Source: Actinomycetota bacterium
Lineage (GTDB): Bacteria; Actinomycetota; Geothermincolia; Geothermincolales; RBG-13-55-18
Assembly: GCA_014360645.1 (NCBI GenBank)
Contig: JACIXD010000008.1
Span: forward strand, 1 to 64,000
Reading direction: 5' to 3'
DNA length: 64,000 nt
Shown: positions 16,817 to 25,806 of the stretch, piece by piece
How positions within the stretch are numbered: position 1 is the stretch's first letter
How the letters are laid out: each line of letters starts with the position of its first letter
The notes under the pieces: model-generated
Seen by the model: the letters and a program-made list of their open reading frames with translations, nothing else
Databases searched by the model: none
Told to the model about the DNA's origin: nothing
Program-made: the position numbers and the translations under genes

Positions 16817-17884
16817 ATGAACGGCGAGCTGTGCTCGAGATGCGGCGTCCCCTCTTTCGTGGTCAACGAGATCCTGTGGCTGGACAGCGGGGCCATCGTC
16901 CAGCGTAAGGATCAGGGACATCGCTTGTTGCTCCTGGAATGCGAGAACCTGGACCCCCTCTTCGCCATGGTGGGCGAGGCGGTGGGCATTTCTCTCGAGC
17001 CGCTGGTCATCGAGAGCAGGCGCCAGAGCGCCAGGGATTTCGTGTTGAAATATCTCCCCGACGGCTTTCGGCAGATGCTGCGCGGCAACCCCTCGTTGCT
17101 CGACGCCGCCGTCGCCGCCCAGTTCGAGTCCACGCGCATGATGGGCATGGGGCTCGGGCGGCTGCTGGAGCTGCGCTACCAGGACGACGAGGAGGACTAC
17201 GCCCTGGTCGAGGTCCGGGATCCCTTCTCCATCCCCCTGTGGGTCGGGAACCTCCTGGGAGGCATCGAGGCCATGGTGGGAGGGGACTGGTGGTTCGAGT
17301 ATCTGGAGGCCTCTCGGGACTACTGCAAGGTGCGTTTCATGCGTTCCCGGCATGAGGTCGAATGGGGACGGGTCTTCAGGCGCAGGGAATACGAGTACCG
17401 TCCGGGAGAAGCGGACATCGAGCGCTGCGCCTCCTGCGGCGCCCCCTCCGTTCTCGCCCGCTTCTTGTGGATGCTCGACCGCGGTTTCGTGCAGAGCCTG
17501 TACACGGACCGCAGAATGGCCCTCAACGGCGAGGCAGGCCTGCGCGAGGTGTTCTCAGCCCTGGAGGATGAGCTGGGGGAGGGCATAGCCCGCGAAGTGG
17601 TGGATGCCCAGAGGCGGTTCATCAAGGGAGGGTTTTATTCCATCGAAGGCCTCTTGAGCGAGGCGGATTTCCGTACCCAGTTCGCCTTCCGCGGACTGGG
17701 CGACCTGCGCAGGTTCGCCATGGCCTCCTCAGGCCTGTACATGGAGCTGGAGAACGCCACCCTGCACCTCATGGTGGTCGGTTTCGCGCAGGCCCTATAC
17801 GAGCTGGCCTTCGGAAAGGAGAGCCACGTGGAGTGGGAGCTGGATGAAGATGACAGGCTTACCGTCAGGGCCACTCCCGTGTGA
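16817..17884 (+). CDS. Internally duplicated zinc-ribbon protein of unknown function (paralog B)
   Basis: 355 residues from ATG 16817, similar along its full length to the preceding protein, with ribbons at Cys6/Cys9 and Cys204/Cys207 and the shared C-terminal block L-E-N-A-T-L-H-L-...-G-F-A-Q-A-L-Y-E-x-A-F-G. The ATG at 16817 puts the first ribbon at the same place as in paralog A. Longer in-frame starts exist at ATG 16763, 9 bp after a TTAAAAT -10-like box and thus possibly leaderless, and at GTG 16721. The two genes arose by duplication and may form a heteromer. Confidence 0.72.
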   Translation: MNGELCSRCGVPSFVVNEILWLDSGAIVQRKDQGHRLLLLECENLDPLFAMVGEAVGISLEPLVIESRRQSARDFVLKYLPDGFRQMLRGNPSLLDAAVAAQFESTRMMGMGLGRLLELRYQDDEEDYALVEVRDPFSIPLWVGNLLGGIEAMVGGDWWFEYLEASRDYCKVRFMRSRHEVEWGRVFRRREYEYRPGEADIERCASCGAPSVLARFLWMLDRGFVQSLYTDRRMALNGEAGLREVFSALEDELGEGIAREVVDAQRRFIKGGFYSIEGLLSEADFRTQFAFRGLGDLRRFAMASSGLYMELENATLHLMVVGFAQALYELAFGKESHVEWELDEDDRLTVRATPV

Positions 17885-17950
17885 GAGAGCCGCGCCATCC
17901 TAAATCCCACATGAGGCGGTCCCTTCCGTTTTTCTGCCTGACAGGCGGGT

Positions 17951-17956
17951 TATAAT
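17951..17956 (+). promoter_or_regulatory. -10 box upstream of gltX
   Basis: A perfect TATAAT about 77 bp before the gltX ATG, in an otherwise GC-rich gap. The -35 region (around 17928) is T-rich and weak. Confidence 0.4.
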
Positions 17957-18032
17957 AGGTCGGGACGGCCCGCTCCGGCGGGCTTCCAGCCAATGTTTCC
18001 CTGAAGGACGGACGACAGGGGGTGATGAGCGG

Positions 18033-19448
18033 ATGATAAAGGTGAGGTTCGCGCCTTCCCCTACCGGAGGCCTCCACCTCGGCTCCGCCCGCACCGCCCT
18101 GTTCAACTGGCTTTTCGCGCGAGGCCAGGACGGAAAGGTAGTCCTGCGCATAGAGGACACCGACCCCACGCGCTCCAGCCGCGAGCACGAGGAGTCCATA
18201 TGCGAGGACCTGCGCTGGCTGGGGCTGGACTGGGACGAGGGTCCGGACGTGGGAGGGCCATGCGGCCCGTACCGCCAGAGTGAACGCGGCGAGATATACC
18301 GCGAACACGCTTCAAGACTAGTGGAGTCCGGCCGGGCGTACCTCTGCTACTGCACCCCGCAGGAGCTGGAGGCGGAGAAACGGCGTGCGCTGGCGGAGGG
18401 CAGGACGCCCCTGTATAGCGGTACCTGCCGGGACCTCTCACGGCGGGAAAGGGAGGAGAAGGAGGCGGCGGGCCGAAAGCCCGCCCTGCGCTTCCGTGTC
18501 CTGGAGGGTGAGGTGGCCTTCCAGGATCTGCTGCACGGCTACGTGCGCTTTCCCCCGGGGTCGGTGGGCGACTTCATCATCCTGCGCTCTGACGGCAGCG
18601 CCGGCTTCAATTTCTCCGTGGTGGTGGACGATGCCGCCATGGGCATCACCCACGTCATCCGCGGCGAAGACCATCTCACCAACACCGCCAGGCACGTGCT
18701 CCTCTTCGACGCCCTGGGGTACGAGCCCCCCATGTACCTCCACCACTCGCTGCTGCTGGGTCCCGACGGGGCAAAGATGAGCAAGCGCCACGGCGCCACT
18801 ACGGTGCGTGAATACCGCGAGGCCGGCTATCTTCCCGCGGCGCTGACCAACTATCTCGCCATGCTCTCCTGGTCACCGCCTGAGGGAAGGGAGGTCCTCT
18901 CCCTCCAGGAACTGGTGAGGCTCTTCGACGTGGGAGACCTCTCGGCCTCCCCGGCGGTCTTCGACCGCGCCCGCCTGGACTGGCTCAACGGCAAGCACCT
19001 GCGCCGCCTGAGCCCGGAAGAGCTCATCTCCCTGGCGGAGGATTTCGCGCCCGCGTGGTCGCGCCACCCCCGCTTTTCCGCGATGGTCGAATCCATATTG
19101 GATAATCTTACCACCCTGGGAGACCTGCCGCGCTACCTCGAGCCCTACGGCGAAGCGGTGTCTCCCTCCGAGACCGCGGCGGAATGGCTGCACGGGGATA
19201 CGGCGCGGAGGGTACTGGAGAGAGCGCTGGAGCTCATGGAGGCGTCATCCCTGGAGAGTCTGGAGGACTGCCGCGAGTACGTGGGCTCTCTCAAGCGGTC
19301 CTTCATGGACAGGGACCTCAAGGCCAGGGAGATACTAATGCCCCTGCGGGTGGCCCTTACCGGCAGGGACCACGGCCCGGCGCTGCCCTACCTCCTTTTC
19401 GTCCTTGGGCCTGAGGAATGCGCGGCAAGGATACGCAAATGGAATTGA
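18033..19448 (+). CDS. gltX: Glutamyl-tRNA synthetase
   Basis: 471 residues, class I synthetase charging tRNA-Glu (and possibly tRNA-Gln in organisms using the transamidation route). The HIGH motif appears as P-S-P-T-G-G-L-H-L-G-S (about 8-18) and KMSKS as K-M-S-K-R (248-252). The anticodon-binding helical domain follows from about 300. It heads the gltX-cysE-cysS-rlmB-yacP arrangement known from Gram-positive bacteria, although here a 310-bp repeat-filled gap separates it from cysE. Confidence 0.95.
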   Translation: MIKVRFAPSPTGGLHLGSARTALFNWLFARGQDGKVVLRIEDTDPTRSSREHEESICEDLRWLGLDWDEGPDVGGPCGPYRQSERGEIYREHASRLVESGRAYLCYCTPQELEAEKRRALAEGRTPLYSGTCRDLSRREREEKEAAGRKPALRFRVLEGEVAFQDLLHGYVRFPPGSVGDFIILRSDGSAGFNFSVVVDDAAMGITHVIRGEDHLTNTARHVLLFDALGYEPPMYLHHSLLLGPDGAKMSKRHGATTVREYREAGYLPAALTNYLAMLSWSPPEGREVLSLQELVRLFDVGDLSASPAVFDRARLDWLNGKHLRRLSPEELISLAEDFAPAWSRHPRFSAMVESILDNLTTLGDLPRYLEPYGEAVSPSETAAEWLHGDTARRVLERALELMEASSLESLEDCREYVGSLKRSFMDRDLKAREILMPLRVALTGRDHGPALPYLLFVLGPEECAARIRKWN

Positions 19449-19456
19449 ATCCAAAC

Positions 19457-19702
19457 GGGGTCAGATCTTCAATCTTCGATGGGTGGGGCGTGGGGTCACT
19501 GGGGCGTGGGGTCATATCTTCGATCGAGTTTGAAAAAACCACGCTGAGAATGCCCTGAGTCATGACAACTGAAGACGAAGATCGTGTCATAAGGCTTTTC
19601 ACTTAAAGGTTATCAGGTATAGATGACCGCTTTTGCGCTGTTGCGATCGAAGACTGAAGATCTGGCCCCACGTCTAGGTGTCCCATGTCCGGGGCTGACC
19701 CC
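19457..19702. repeat. Cluster of four REP-like sequences between gltX and cysE
   Basis: Forward copies at 19457-19481 and 19507-19526, an inverted copy at 19644-19670 (forming a REPIN-like pair with 19507) and the second subtype at 19680-19702, identical over 23 bp to 354-376. A degenerate inverted half may lie at 19571-19588. No gene is present in 19449-19760. Confidence 0.7.
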
Positions 19703-19731
19703 TTAAAACTTGTACCTGCGGCATTTATAAT
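19703..19731 (+). promoter_or_regulatory. Promoter of the cysE-cysS operon
   Basis: TATAAT at 19726-19731 with a weak TTAAAA at 19703-19708 (17-bp spacer). The start would be about 25-30 bp before the cysE ATG, a short leader without room for a T-box. Confidence 0.4.
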
Positions 19732-19760
19732 GGGCTTTGTGTGACCCGGAAGGAGGACGG

Positions 19761-20522
19761 ATGTTCGAGACGTTGAGGGAGGACATAGAGGCGGTGCGCG
19801 ACCGCGACCCCGCGGCACGCAGCACCCTGGAGATCATCCTGGCCTACCCCGGCCTCCACGCCCTTTGGATGCACCGCGTGGCTCACTGGCTTTGGGAGAG
19901 GAAGGTGCCGGTGCTGCCGCGGCTCATCTCCCACCTCAACCGCTTCCTCACCGGCATCGAGATCCACCCCGGGGCGAGATTCGGCAAGGGGGTATTCATC
20001 GACCACGGCATGGGGGTGGTCATCGGGGAGACCTCGGAGATCGGCGACTACGTCACTCTCTATCAGGGAGTTACCCTGGGGGGGACGGGCAAGGAAAAGG
20101 GGAAGCGCCACCCCACCGTGGGCAACAACGTGGTCATAGCCGCGGGCGCCAAGGTGCTCGGCCCCATCACCATCGGGGACCATTCCAAGGTGGGGGCGGG
20201 TGCGGTGGTGATCCGCGACGTGCCCCCGCGCTGCACGGTGGTGGGGGTGCCGGGCAAGGTGGTGGTACAGGAAGGCGAGCCGGTGGTGGACCTCCATCAC
20301 GAGGCCATCCCCGACCCGGTCATGGACCGCATAGAAGCCCTGGACGGGATGATCCGCAAGCTGGAGGACCGCCTGGTGCGCACCCAGTTGGAGCTGGAGA
20401 TCACCGAGGAGAAGCTGCGCCGCGCCGAGGAGGAGCTTTACCGGGTCGAGGAGAGCCTGGATAGGAACACGGGCATGGACGCGCGGCAGGCGCCCGGAGA
20501 GGGTGGGGAGGTGGCGGGTTGA
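19761..20522 (+). CDS. cysE: Serine O-acetyltransferase
   Basis: 253 residues. It makes O-acetylserine from serine and acetyl-CoA, the committed step of cysteine synthesis. The helical N-terminal domain is followed by a left-handed beta-helix of hexapeptide repeats (about 65-170) with the catalytic [11 protein letters not shown] region. A charged coiled-coil tail (about 185-240, rich in Glu, Arg and Leu) extends beyond the usual end. ATG 19761 is chosen for the AAGGAGG 4 nt upstream. Its stop overlaps the cysS start by 4 nt (TTGA), tying cysteine synthesis to Cys-tRNA formation. Confidence 0.92.
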   Translation: MFETLREDIEAVRDRDPAARSTLEIILAYPGLHALWMHRVAHWLWERKVPVLPRLISHLNRFLTGIEIHPGARFGKGVFIDHGMGVVIGETSEIGDYVTLYQGVTLGGTGKEKGKRHPTVGNNVVIAAGAKVLGPITIGDHSKVGAGAVVIRDVPPRCTVVGVPGKVVVQEGEPVVDLHHEAIPDPVMDRIEALDGMIRKLEDRLVRTQLELEITEEKLRRAEEELYRVEESLDRNTGMDARQAPGEGGEVAG

Positions 20523-22027
20523 CCCTGGTCATCCACAACACCATGACCCGGCGCAAGGAGGAGTTCCGCCCCCGTGAGGAGGACAGGGTGCTCATGTATG
20601 TCTGCGGCCCCACCGTCTATAACTATATCCACGTGGGCAATGGCCGCGCTTACCTGGTCTTCGACGTCATCCGCCGTTACCTGCTCTACAAGGGTTACGA
20701 GGTCTTCTACGTCCAGAACTTCACCGACGTGGACGACAAGATAATCAACCGCGCCCGCGAGGAAGGAAAGACCCCACAGGAGATAGCGCGCTTCTACGAG
20801 GCGGCCTTCCACGAGGATATGCACGCCCTCAACGTGCTGCCGCCGGACGTCACCCCCCGCGCCACGGAGACCATCCCCCAGATGTTGGAAATGATCCGTA
20901 CCCTGGTGGAGAAAGGCCATGCCTACGTGGTGGACGGGGACGTGTACTTCAGCGTTGAGAGCTTCGAGGGTTACGGAAAGCTCTCCGGGCGCAGCCTGGA
21001 GGAGATGCGGGCGGGCGAGAGGGTGGAGGTGGACGAGCGCAAGCGCCACCCCATGGATTTCGCCCTCTGGAAGGCCTCCAAGCCCGGCGAGCCTGCCTGG
21101 GAATCTCCCTGGGGCATGGGGCGGCCGGGATGGCACATAGAATGTTCGGCCATGTCCCTGCAGCACCTGGGGATGGGGTTCGACATCCACGGCGGCGGCC
21201 AGGACCTCATCTTCCCCCATCACGAGAACGAGATCGCGCAGTCGGAGGCCTACAGCGGGGAAGGCCCCTTCGTGCGCTACTGGGTGCACAACGGCTTCGT
21301 GAACATCCGCGAGGAGAAGATGTCCAAGTCCCTGGGGAACATCATCCTTGTGCGCGATATCCTCAAGCAGTACCCGGCGGACGCGGTGCGCCTCCTCGCC
21401 CTCCAGACCCACTACCGCAGCCCCATCGATTTCGGGCCCGAGGCATTGGAGGAGGCGAAACGCGCCCTTGAGCGCCTGGAGAACTGCCTTTTCGCCCTGG
21501 ACTCCTTCATCGCCAGGCCGCCTGCGCGCGTGGCCCCGGCGCGCACCCAGCGCGAGGTGGAGCTCTCCGACTCCTTCTTCGACTTCGAGCGCCGCTTCGA
21601 GGAGGCCATGGACGACGATTTCAACACCGCCCGCGCCATGGGCGTTATCTTCGAGCTGGTGAAGGAGCTCAACACCTACCTGGACGAGCAGCAGCAGTTC
21701 CAGACCCCCGCCTCGCCCATGGTGGCGAGCCACGGCCGCGACGTCCTGCTCAAGCTGTGCCGGGTGTTGGGGCTGTTCGCTCCCCATCCGGAGGACGAGG
21801 AGGAGGCGGCGTGCGCGGTAGGGGAGGTCTCCCCTCACGAGGAAGTGGGCGCCTTTCCCACGGCGGAGAGCCTGGTGGAGCTGCTCCTGGAGGTGAGGGC
21901 CATGGCACGGGAGAGGAAGCAGTTCGAGACCGCCGACTTCATCCGCTCGCGCCTGCGCGAGATGGGCATACGCGTGGACGACCTGCGCGAGGGGCAGCGC
22001 TGGAAATTCATGGGAAAAGAGGCGTGA
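20519..22027 (+). CDS. cysS: Cysteinyl-tRNA synthetase
   Basis: 502 residues, class I. The zinc-binding Cys opens C-G-P-T-V-Y-N, with the HIGH-like motif H-V-G-N-G-R just after; further zinc ligands lie in W-H-I-E-C-S and H-H-E-N-E. K-M-S-K-S is at 267-271. The TTG start overlaps the cysE stop, so translation is coupled. The helical anticodon domain includes an acidic insert near 425 (P-E-D-E-E-E-A-A). Confidence 0.95.
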   Translation: MTLVIHNTMTRRKEEFRPREEDRVLMYVCGPTVYNYIHVGNGRAYLVFDVIRRYLLYKGYEVFYVQNFTDVDDKIINRAREEGKTPQEIARFYEAAFHEDMHALNVLPPDVTPRATETIPQMLEMIRTLVEKGHAYVVDGDVYFSVESFEGYGKLSGRSLEEMRAGERVEVDERKRHPMDFALWKASKPGEPAWESPWGMGRPGWHIECSAMSLQHLGMGFDIHGGGQDLIFPHHENEIAQSEAYSGEGPFVRYWVHNGFVNIREEKMSKSLGNIILVRDILKQYPADAVRLLALQTHYRSPIDFGPEALEEAKRALERLENCLFALDSFIARPPARVAPARTQREVELSDSFFDFERRFEEAMDDDFNTARAMGVIFELVKELNTYLDEQQQFQTPASPMVASHGRDVLLKLCRVLGLFAPHPEDEEEAACAVGEVSPHEEVGAFPTAESLVELLLEVRAMARERKQFETADFIRSRLREMGIRVDDLREGQRWKFMGKEA

Positions 22028-22260
22028 GCCCGCCGAGTGGACGTCCCCGCCCTGACGCTTGACGCCGGAGATGCACACGCCGTCGTGGCGTGCTCGGAGG
22101 CGGTACGCGGGGGAGACGGGAACCCGGAGGGGAATGCGCAAGAAATCGTGGAAGGTCCCGCGCCGGCGCACGGATGCCTTACCCGGCGCGATGATGTCGC
22201 GGGTGCGCAATCGATCCGGCGGCTGGGGCTGACAAACACGCGGAGAGGAAAGGTGGAGGA

Positions 22261-23001
22261 TTGAGGTACGAACAGGTAGAGGGAAGGCGCGCGGTTCTGG
22301 AGGCCTTGCGGGGCAGGCGAGCCGCCTACGAGCTGCTCATGGCCGAGGGCATGCAGCCTGCCAGGATCCTGGACGAGATCCTGGCGGCGGCGCGGGCGCG
22401 GCGCCTGGATGTGACCACGCTGCCGCGCCGCGAGATCGACCGCCTGGCGGCGAGCGACAACCATCAAGGGGTGATCCTCCGGGTGGAGCCGTATCGCTAT
22501 TCCACCTTCAAGAAGATATACCAGGAACTGGAAAAGAAGAGGGATGCCTTCGTGGTGCTGCTGGACGGGGTGACCGACCCGCGCAACCTCGGGAACGTGG
22601 CCCGGACGTGCGAGGCGGCGGGGATAGACGCCCTCATCCTGCCGCGCAGCCGCGCCGCCCCCGTCACCCCGGCGGTCTTCCATTCCTCCTCGGGGGCTGT
22701 GGAAAACCTTATCATAGCCACCGTGCCCAACCTGGTAAGCGTGATGCGGGAGCTGAAAAAGCTAGGCCTGTGGGTGGTGGGCGCGGACGCGCGGGCGGAG
22801 CAGACATGTTATGAATCCGATCTCACGGGGCCGCTGGCCCTGGTGATGGGGTCGGAGGGCGAGGGGCTGCACCGCCTGGTGCGGGAGAACTGCGACGCTC
22901 TGGTGTGCGTGCCCATGTTCGGGAAGGTGGGCTCCCTGAACGTATCCGCCGCCGCCGCCATCGTCATCTACGAAGCCCTGCGGCAGCGAAAGGGCCTGTG
23001 A
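22261..23001 (+). CDS. rlmB: 23S rRNA 2'-O-ribose methyltransferase, TrmH/SpoU family (RlmB-like)
   Basis: 246 residues. A small substrate-binding N-terminal domain is followed by a SPOUT knot with motif 1 (D-P-R-N-L-G-N-V-A-R-T), motif 2 (G-S-E-G-E-G-L) and motif 3 (V-P-M-F-G-K-V-G-S-L-N-V-S-A-A). RlmB methylates G2251 of 23S rRNA in E. coli; the position here is inferred. The TTG start at 22261 follows a purine-rich GGTGGAGGA. It is 233 bp after cysS and overlaps yacP. Confidence 0.9.
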   Translation: MRYEQVEGRRAVLEALRGRRAAYELLMAEGMQPARILDEILAAARARRLDVTTLPRREIDRLAASDNHQGVILRVEPYRYSTFKKIYQELEKKRDAFVVLLDGVTDPRNLGNVARTCEAAGIDALILPRSRAAPVTPAVFHSSSGAVENLIIATVPNLVSVMRELKKLGLWVVGADARAEQTCYESDLTGPLALVMGSEGEGLHRLVRENCDALVCVPMFGKVGSLNVSAAAAIVIYEALRQRKGL

Positions 23002-23534
23002 AGGCAGGTGGCGAACCCTTGAAAGCGCTGCTGGTGGACGGTTACAACCTCATCTATGCGCACGAGGAGCTGTCGCGGCTCGTGGAGTCGGACATGGACG
23101 CCGCCAGGGAGGGTCTGGTGAGGGAGCTGCAGCCCCTGGCTGCGCCGGGACGCTACGGGGTGCTGATGGTGGTATTCGACGCCGCGGGTTCCCCCAACCC
23201 CGAGCCGGTCTTCGAGGAGCGCGGCGGAATAACGGTGGTGTTCACGCGCAGGACGCAGTCGGCCGATTCCTTCATCGAGAGGGCGGCCCGCAGTATGACC
23301 TCGCGGGCGGAGGTGAGCGAGGTTGCGGTGGCGACCTCCGACCGCGTGCTCTCCTCCCTGGCCGCGGGCTTCGGGGCTCGCGCCATCGACGGGAGGTCGC
23401 TGCTGGAGAGAGCGCGCGAGGCGGCGGAGGAGACGCGGGAGGAGATGAGGAGTTCCGCAGCCCGGCGCGTCCCTCTTGAGGAAAGGGTCGGCGAGAGGAT
23501 ACGCCGCCTCCTTGACGAGATGCGCTACGGTTGA
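22998..23534 (+). CDS. yacP: NYN/PIN-domain RNase, YacP (Rae1) family
   Basis: 178 residues. The core L-L-V-D-G-Y-N-L-I-Y (about 11-20) and later acidic residues mark the YacP/NYN nuclease fold; the Bacillus member Rae1 cleaves mRNA in the ribosomal A site. Its GTG start overlaps the rlmB stop (GTGA); an alternative TTG at 23019 gives a shorter, family-like N-terminus. The last 18 codons are the first unit of the 92-bp tandem array at 23481-23899. Confidence 0.88.
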   Translation: MKAGGEPLKALLVDGYNLIYAHEELSRLVESDMDAAREGLVRELQPLAAPGRYGVLMVVFDAAGSPNPEPVFEERGGITVVFTRRTQSADSFIERAARSMTSRAEVSEVAVATSDRVLSSLAAGFGARAIDGRSLLERAREAAEETREEMRSSAARRVPLEERVGERIRRLLDEMRYG

Positions 23535-23899
23535 TCCTGTTCCGCTCTGGGTCTCGACGCCCTGCCTGTGCGGAAAGGGTCGGCGAGAGGATACGCCGCC
23601 TCCTTGACGAGATGCGCTACGGTTGATCCTGTTCCGCTCTGGGTCTCGACGCCCTGCCTGTGCGGAAAGGGTCGGCGAGAGGATACGCCGCCTCCTTGAC
23701 GAGATGCGCTACGGTTGATCCTGTTCCGCTCTGGGTCTCGACGCCCTGCCTGTGCGGAAAGGGTCGGCGAGAGGATACGCCGCCTCCTTGACGAGATGCG
23801 CTACGGTTGATCCTGTTCCGCTCTGGGTCTCGACGCCCTGCCTGTGCGGAAAGGGTCGGCGAGAGGGTACGCCGCCTCCTTGATGAGATGCGCTACGGT
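23481..23899 (+). repeat. 92-bp tandem array, 4.5 copies, seeded from the yacP 3' end
   Basis: Units start at 23481, 23573, 23665, 23757 and 23849, each opening gaaagggtcggcgagagg. The unit comprises the last 18 codons and stop of yacP plus 38 bp of 3' flank. The first four are essentially identical; the fifth is truncated at about 50 bp and carries substitutions (gagaggGtac, gaTgag). Only the first copy is joined to the gene. Confidence 0.95.
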
Positions 23900-24080
23900 C
23901 GGTTTAGGGGAGGCTCGAATCCGCTCCCCTTTTTCGCTTAACAAGAGGGACGCACTGAGGCCGAACGGCGAGATGCCGATGCGGAGCTTCATTTCCGGGA
24001 GCGGATCCCCCTTGTGCATGGACGCGCGGAGCGCCTGATGCGTGTCACCGCGGAATTGTGTCCCCGCGGAATTGATGTCA

Positions 24081-24086
24081 TATAAT
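24081..24086 (+). promoter_or_regulatory. -10 box of tRNA-Thr
   Basis: TATAAT 11 bp before the mature tRNA 5' end. A short direct repeat (ccgcggaattg at about 24047 and 24064) lies just upstream. Confidence 0.5.
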
Positions 24087-24097
24087 CTTTCCTGTGG

Positions 24098-24172
24098 GCC
24101 GGTGTAGCTCAATGGTAGAGCGTCCGCCTTGTAAGCGGTTGGTTGGAGGTTCGATTCCTCTCACCGGCTCCA
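24098..24172 (+). tRNA. tRNA-Thr (anticodon TGT), CCA encoded
   Basis: A full cloverleaf can be drawn: acceptor gccggtg/caccggc (7 bp), D arm gctc/gagc, anticodon loop CTTGTAA giving TGT (reads ACA), a T arm with ggagg-ttcgatt-cctct, discriminator T and a genomically encoded CCA. The outermost pair of the anticodon stem is a T-T mismatch. Confidence 0.95.
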
Positions 24173-24404
24173 TCGCGCTTTTATCCTCCCCTTCCCGAAC
24201 GGAGGGACTGGACCGCCGGCTGATCGGCGGTTGGCGGAATTCCCGCCCGACGAAGATCGGGATCCCGTTCGCGGGACGGCAAGACCATCCGAGACCCTCA
24301 CGTAGGAAGCCCGGGCGGTCACCGGTCAACGGTAAAGAAGGCCTTGCCGTTGATGCTGAAGAGGACTCTGGCAAGGGCGCGCTGCCGGGCGTCGGCGGGT
24401 CATC

Positions 24405-25466
24405 CTAACCGGGGTCCCCTCGCCTTCTCCCGGTTGCCGAGCCCTCTCCGTTGGCCGTTTCCCCTCCCGCCTGTTCCCCGGCGGCAAGGCGCCTCCTCCT
24501 TGTGACCGGGCTTCCCCCGGCGGCCGGGGACGGGCCAGGGGTCCTTCTCCTCGCGGATGCCACGGTCCCCTCCGCCGTGCCGCCCTTTTCCTTTTCGTTC
24601 TCCTCATCCTTGCGCAGGGAGAGGATGACCGACCCTCCGATGATGAACACGAAGGAGGCCAGGCGCAGGAGGAACATGCCCGCGCTTTTGGGCATGGGTT
24701 CATGCATGGCCACGATGCCGATGATGATGGGGATGAGATTGGACATCCCGGTGGTGATGGGCACCACCACGATGGCCTTGCCGCGCTGCATGGCGGTCTG
24801 GTCCAGGATCAGGGTGACGAAGGGAAGGAGGACTATCAGGTATAGATAAGGGGAGAGGAGGGCGTTGCGGAAGCCGTGTTCCCAGAAACGGCTGCCGAAG
24901 TCGTTCCACCCCAGCTTTATGATCACCGCCGTCAGCCCGATGAGCACCCCCGAGGCCATGGCGATGAGGTTGGGCGCCTGGGCGCCCTTCCTGGTAAATC
25001 CACGATGTAGGGAGATGCCGGCGATGATGAAGAAGAAGACCACGAAGAACCAGAGCACGAAGGGGTTGTAGGAGAATGCCTTGGCGGGCACCCCGATGAG
25101 GCTGCGCCCCAGCATTATCAAGCCCACCACGATGGCTCCTATGCCCAGCCAGTCGGAAAGGGTGGGCCGCTCTCCCAGCTTGGTGATGGCCAGCACCGCC
25201 AGCACCGCTATGCCCGCGGTGTTTATGGGCTGCACCACGGAAAGGGGAGCCAGACCCACGGCGATGGCCTTTACGAAGGTGCCCGCGAACTGCAGTCCCT
25301 GGGCCTCCAGCCAGGGGCGGCAGGAGATGAAGGCCTTCACCGTCTGCAGCGGCTTCTGAGAGCCTATGAGCGGGAGCTTGTCCAGCTCGCGCTTTTGCAT
25401 GTAGCCGCTGTAGTTGATCATGGTGGTGGCGATCATGGCCAGAACCACCGCCAGAGCAAGGACCAT
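24405..25466 (-). CDS. DMT-superfamily permease (EamA/NIPA-like)
   Basis: 353 residues with about nine or ten hydrophobic helices to residue 285, in the internally repeated pattern of drug/metabolite transporters; the motif V-V-Q-P-I-N-T-A-G-I near residue 80 resembles the NIPA-like magnesium transporter branch. The substrate is unknown. After about 288 comes an unusual hydrophilic tail of some 65 residues rich in Arg, Gly, Pro and Glu, probably disordered and cytoplasmic. No partner gene is adjacent. Confidence 0.75.
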   Translation of the reverse strand: MVLALAVVLAMIATTMINYSGYMQKRELDKLPLIGSQKPLQTVKAFISCRPWLEAQGLQFAGTFVKAIAVGLAPLSVVQPINTAGIAVLAVLAITKLGERPTLSDWLGIGAIVVGLIMLGRSLIGVPAKAFSYNPFVLWFFVVFFFIIAGISLHRGFTRKGAQAPNLIAMASGVLIGLTAVIIKLGWNDFGSRFWEHGFRNALLSPYLYLIVLLPFVTLILDQTAMQRGKAIVVVPITTGMSNLIPIIIGIVAMHEPMPKSAGMFLLRLASFVFIIGGSVILSLRKDEENEKEKGGTAEGTVASARRRTPGPSPAAGGSPVTRRRRLAAGEQAGGETANGEGSATGRRRGDPG

Positions 25467-25806
25467 CCGGACACCTCCCTTTTCTACTGCCGCTATTCTA
25501 AGGGTTGGGGAGGACGGGGAGAAAGGCTTCTTGCGAGGATATCCGCCTCCGAACCAGGTTTTCCCGTCAACCGGGGTCGGGAATGCCAGGGTTGGAGCCC
25601 TCTCGCGCTCTTCGGACGGTCAACGGCTGCGGTCTTCCGTCTCCGGCAGGACGGGGAAGGGAGTGAAAAAGCTTCTGCCTTCCGGCACGCTCTTCGGTCA
25701 CCGTCCGCATGTACCTGTCCCCCGGGGAGAAAGGTGGTGCGGGAACCCACGCCTGCCGCGTGCGCCTTCCCGCCTCCCGCTGGCCTGGCCGAGCGGGACG
25801 TCGGCG
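25467..25806. other. Intergenic region without recognised feature
   Basis: 340 bp between two leftward membrane-protein genes; no gene or repeat identified. Confidence 0.3.

Noticed and set aside
23481-23899. CRISPR array
   Set aside because: The units are contiguous 92-bp copies with no variable spacers, and no cas genes are present.
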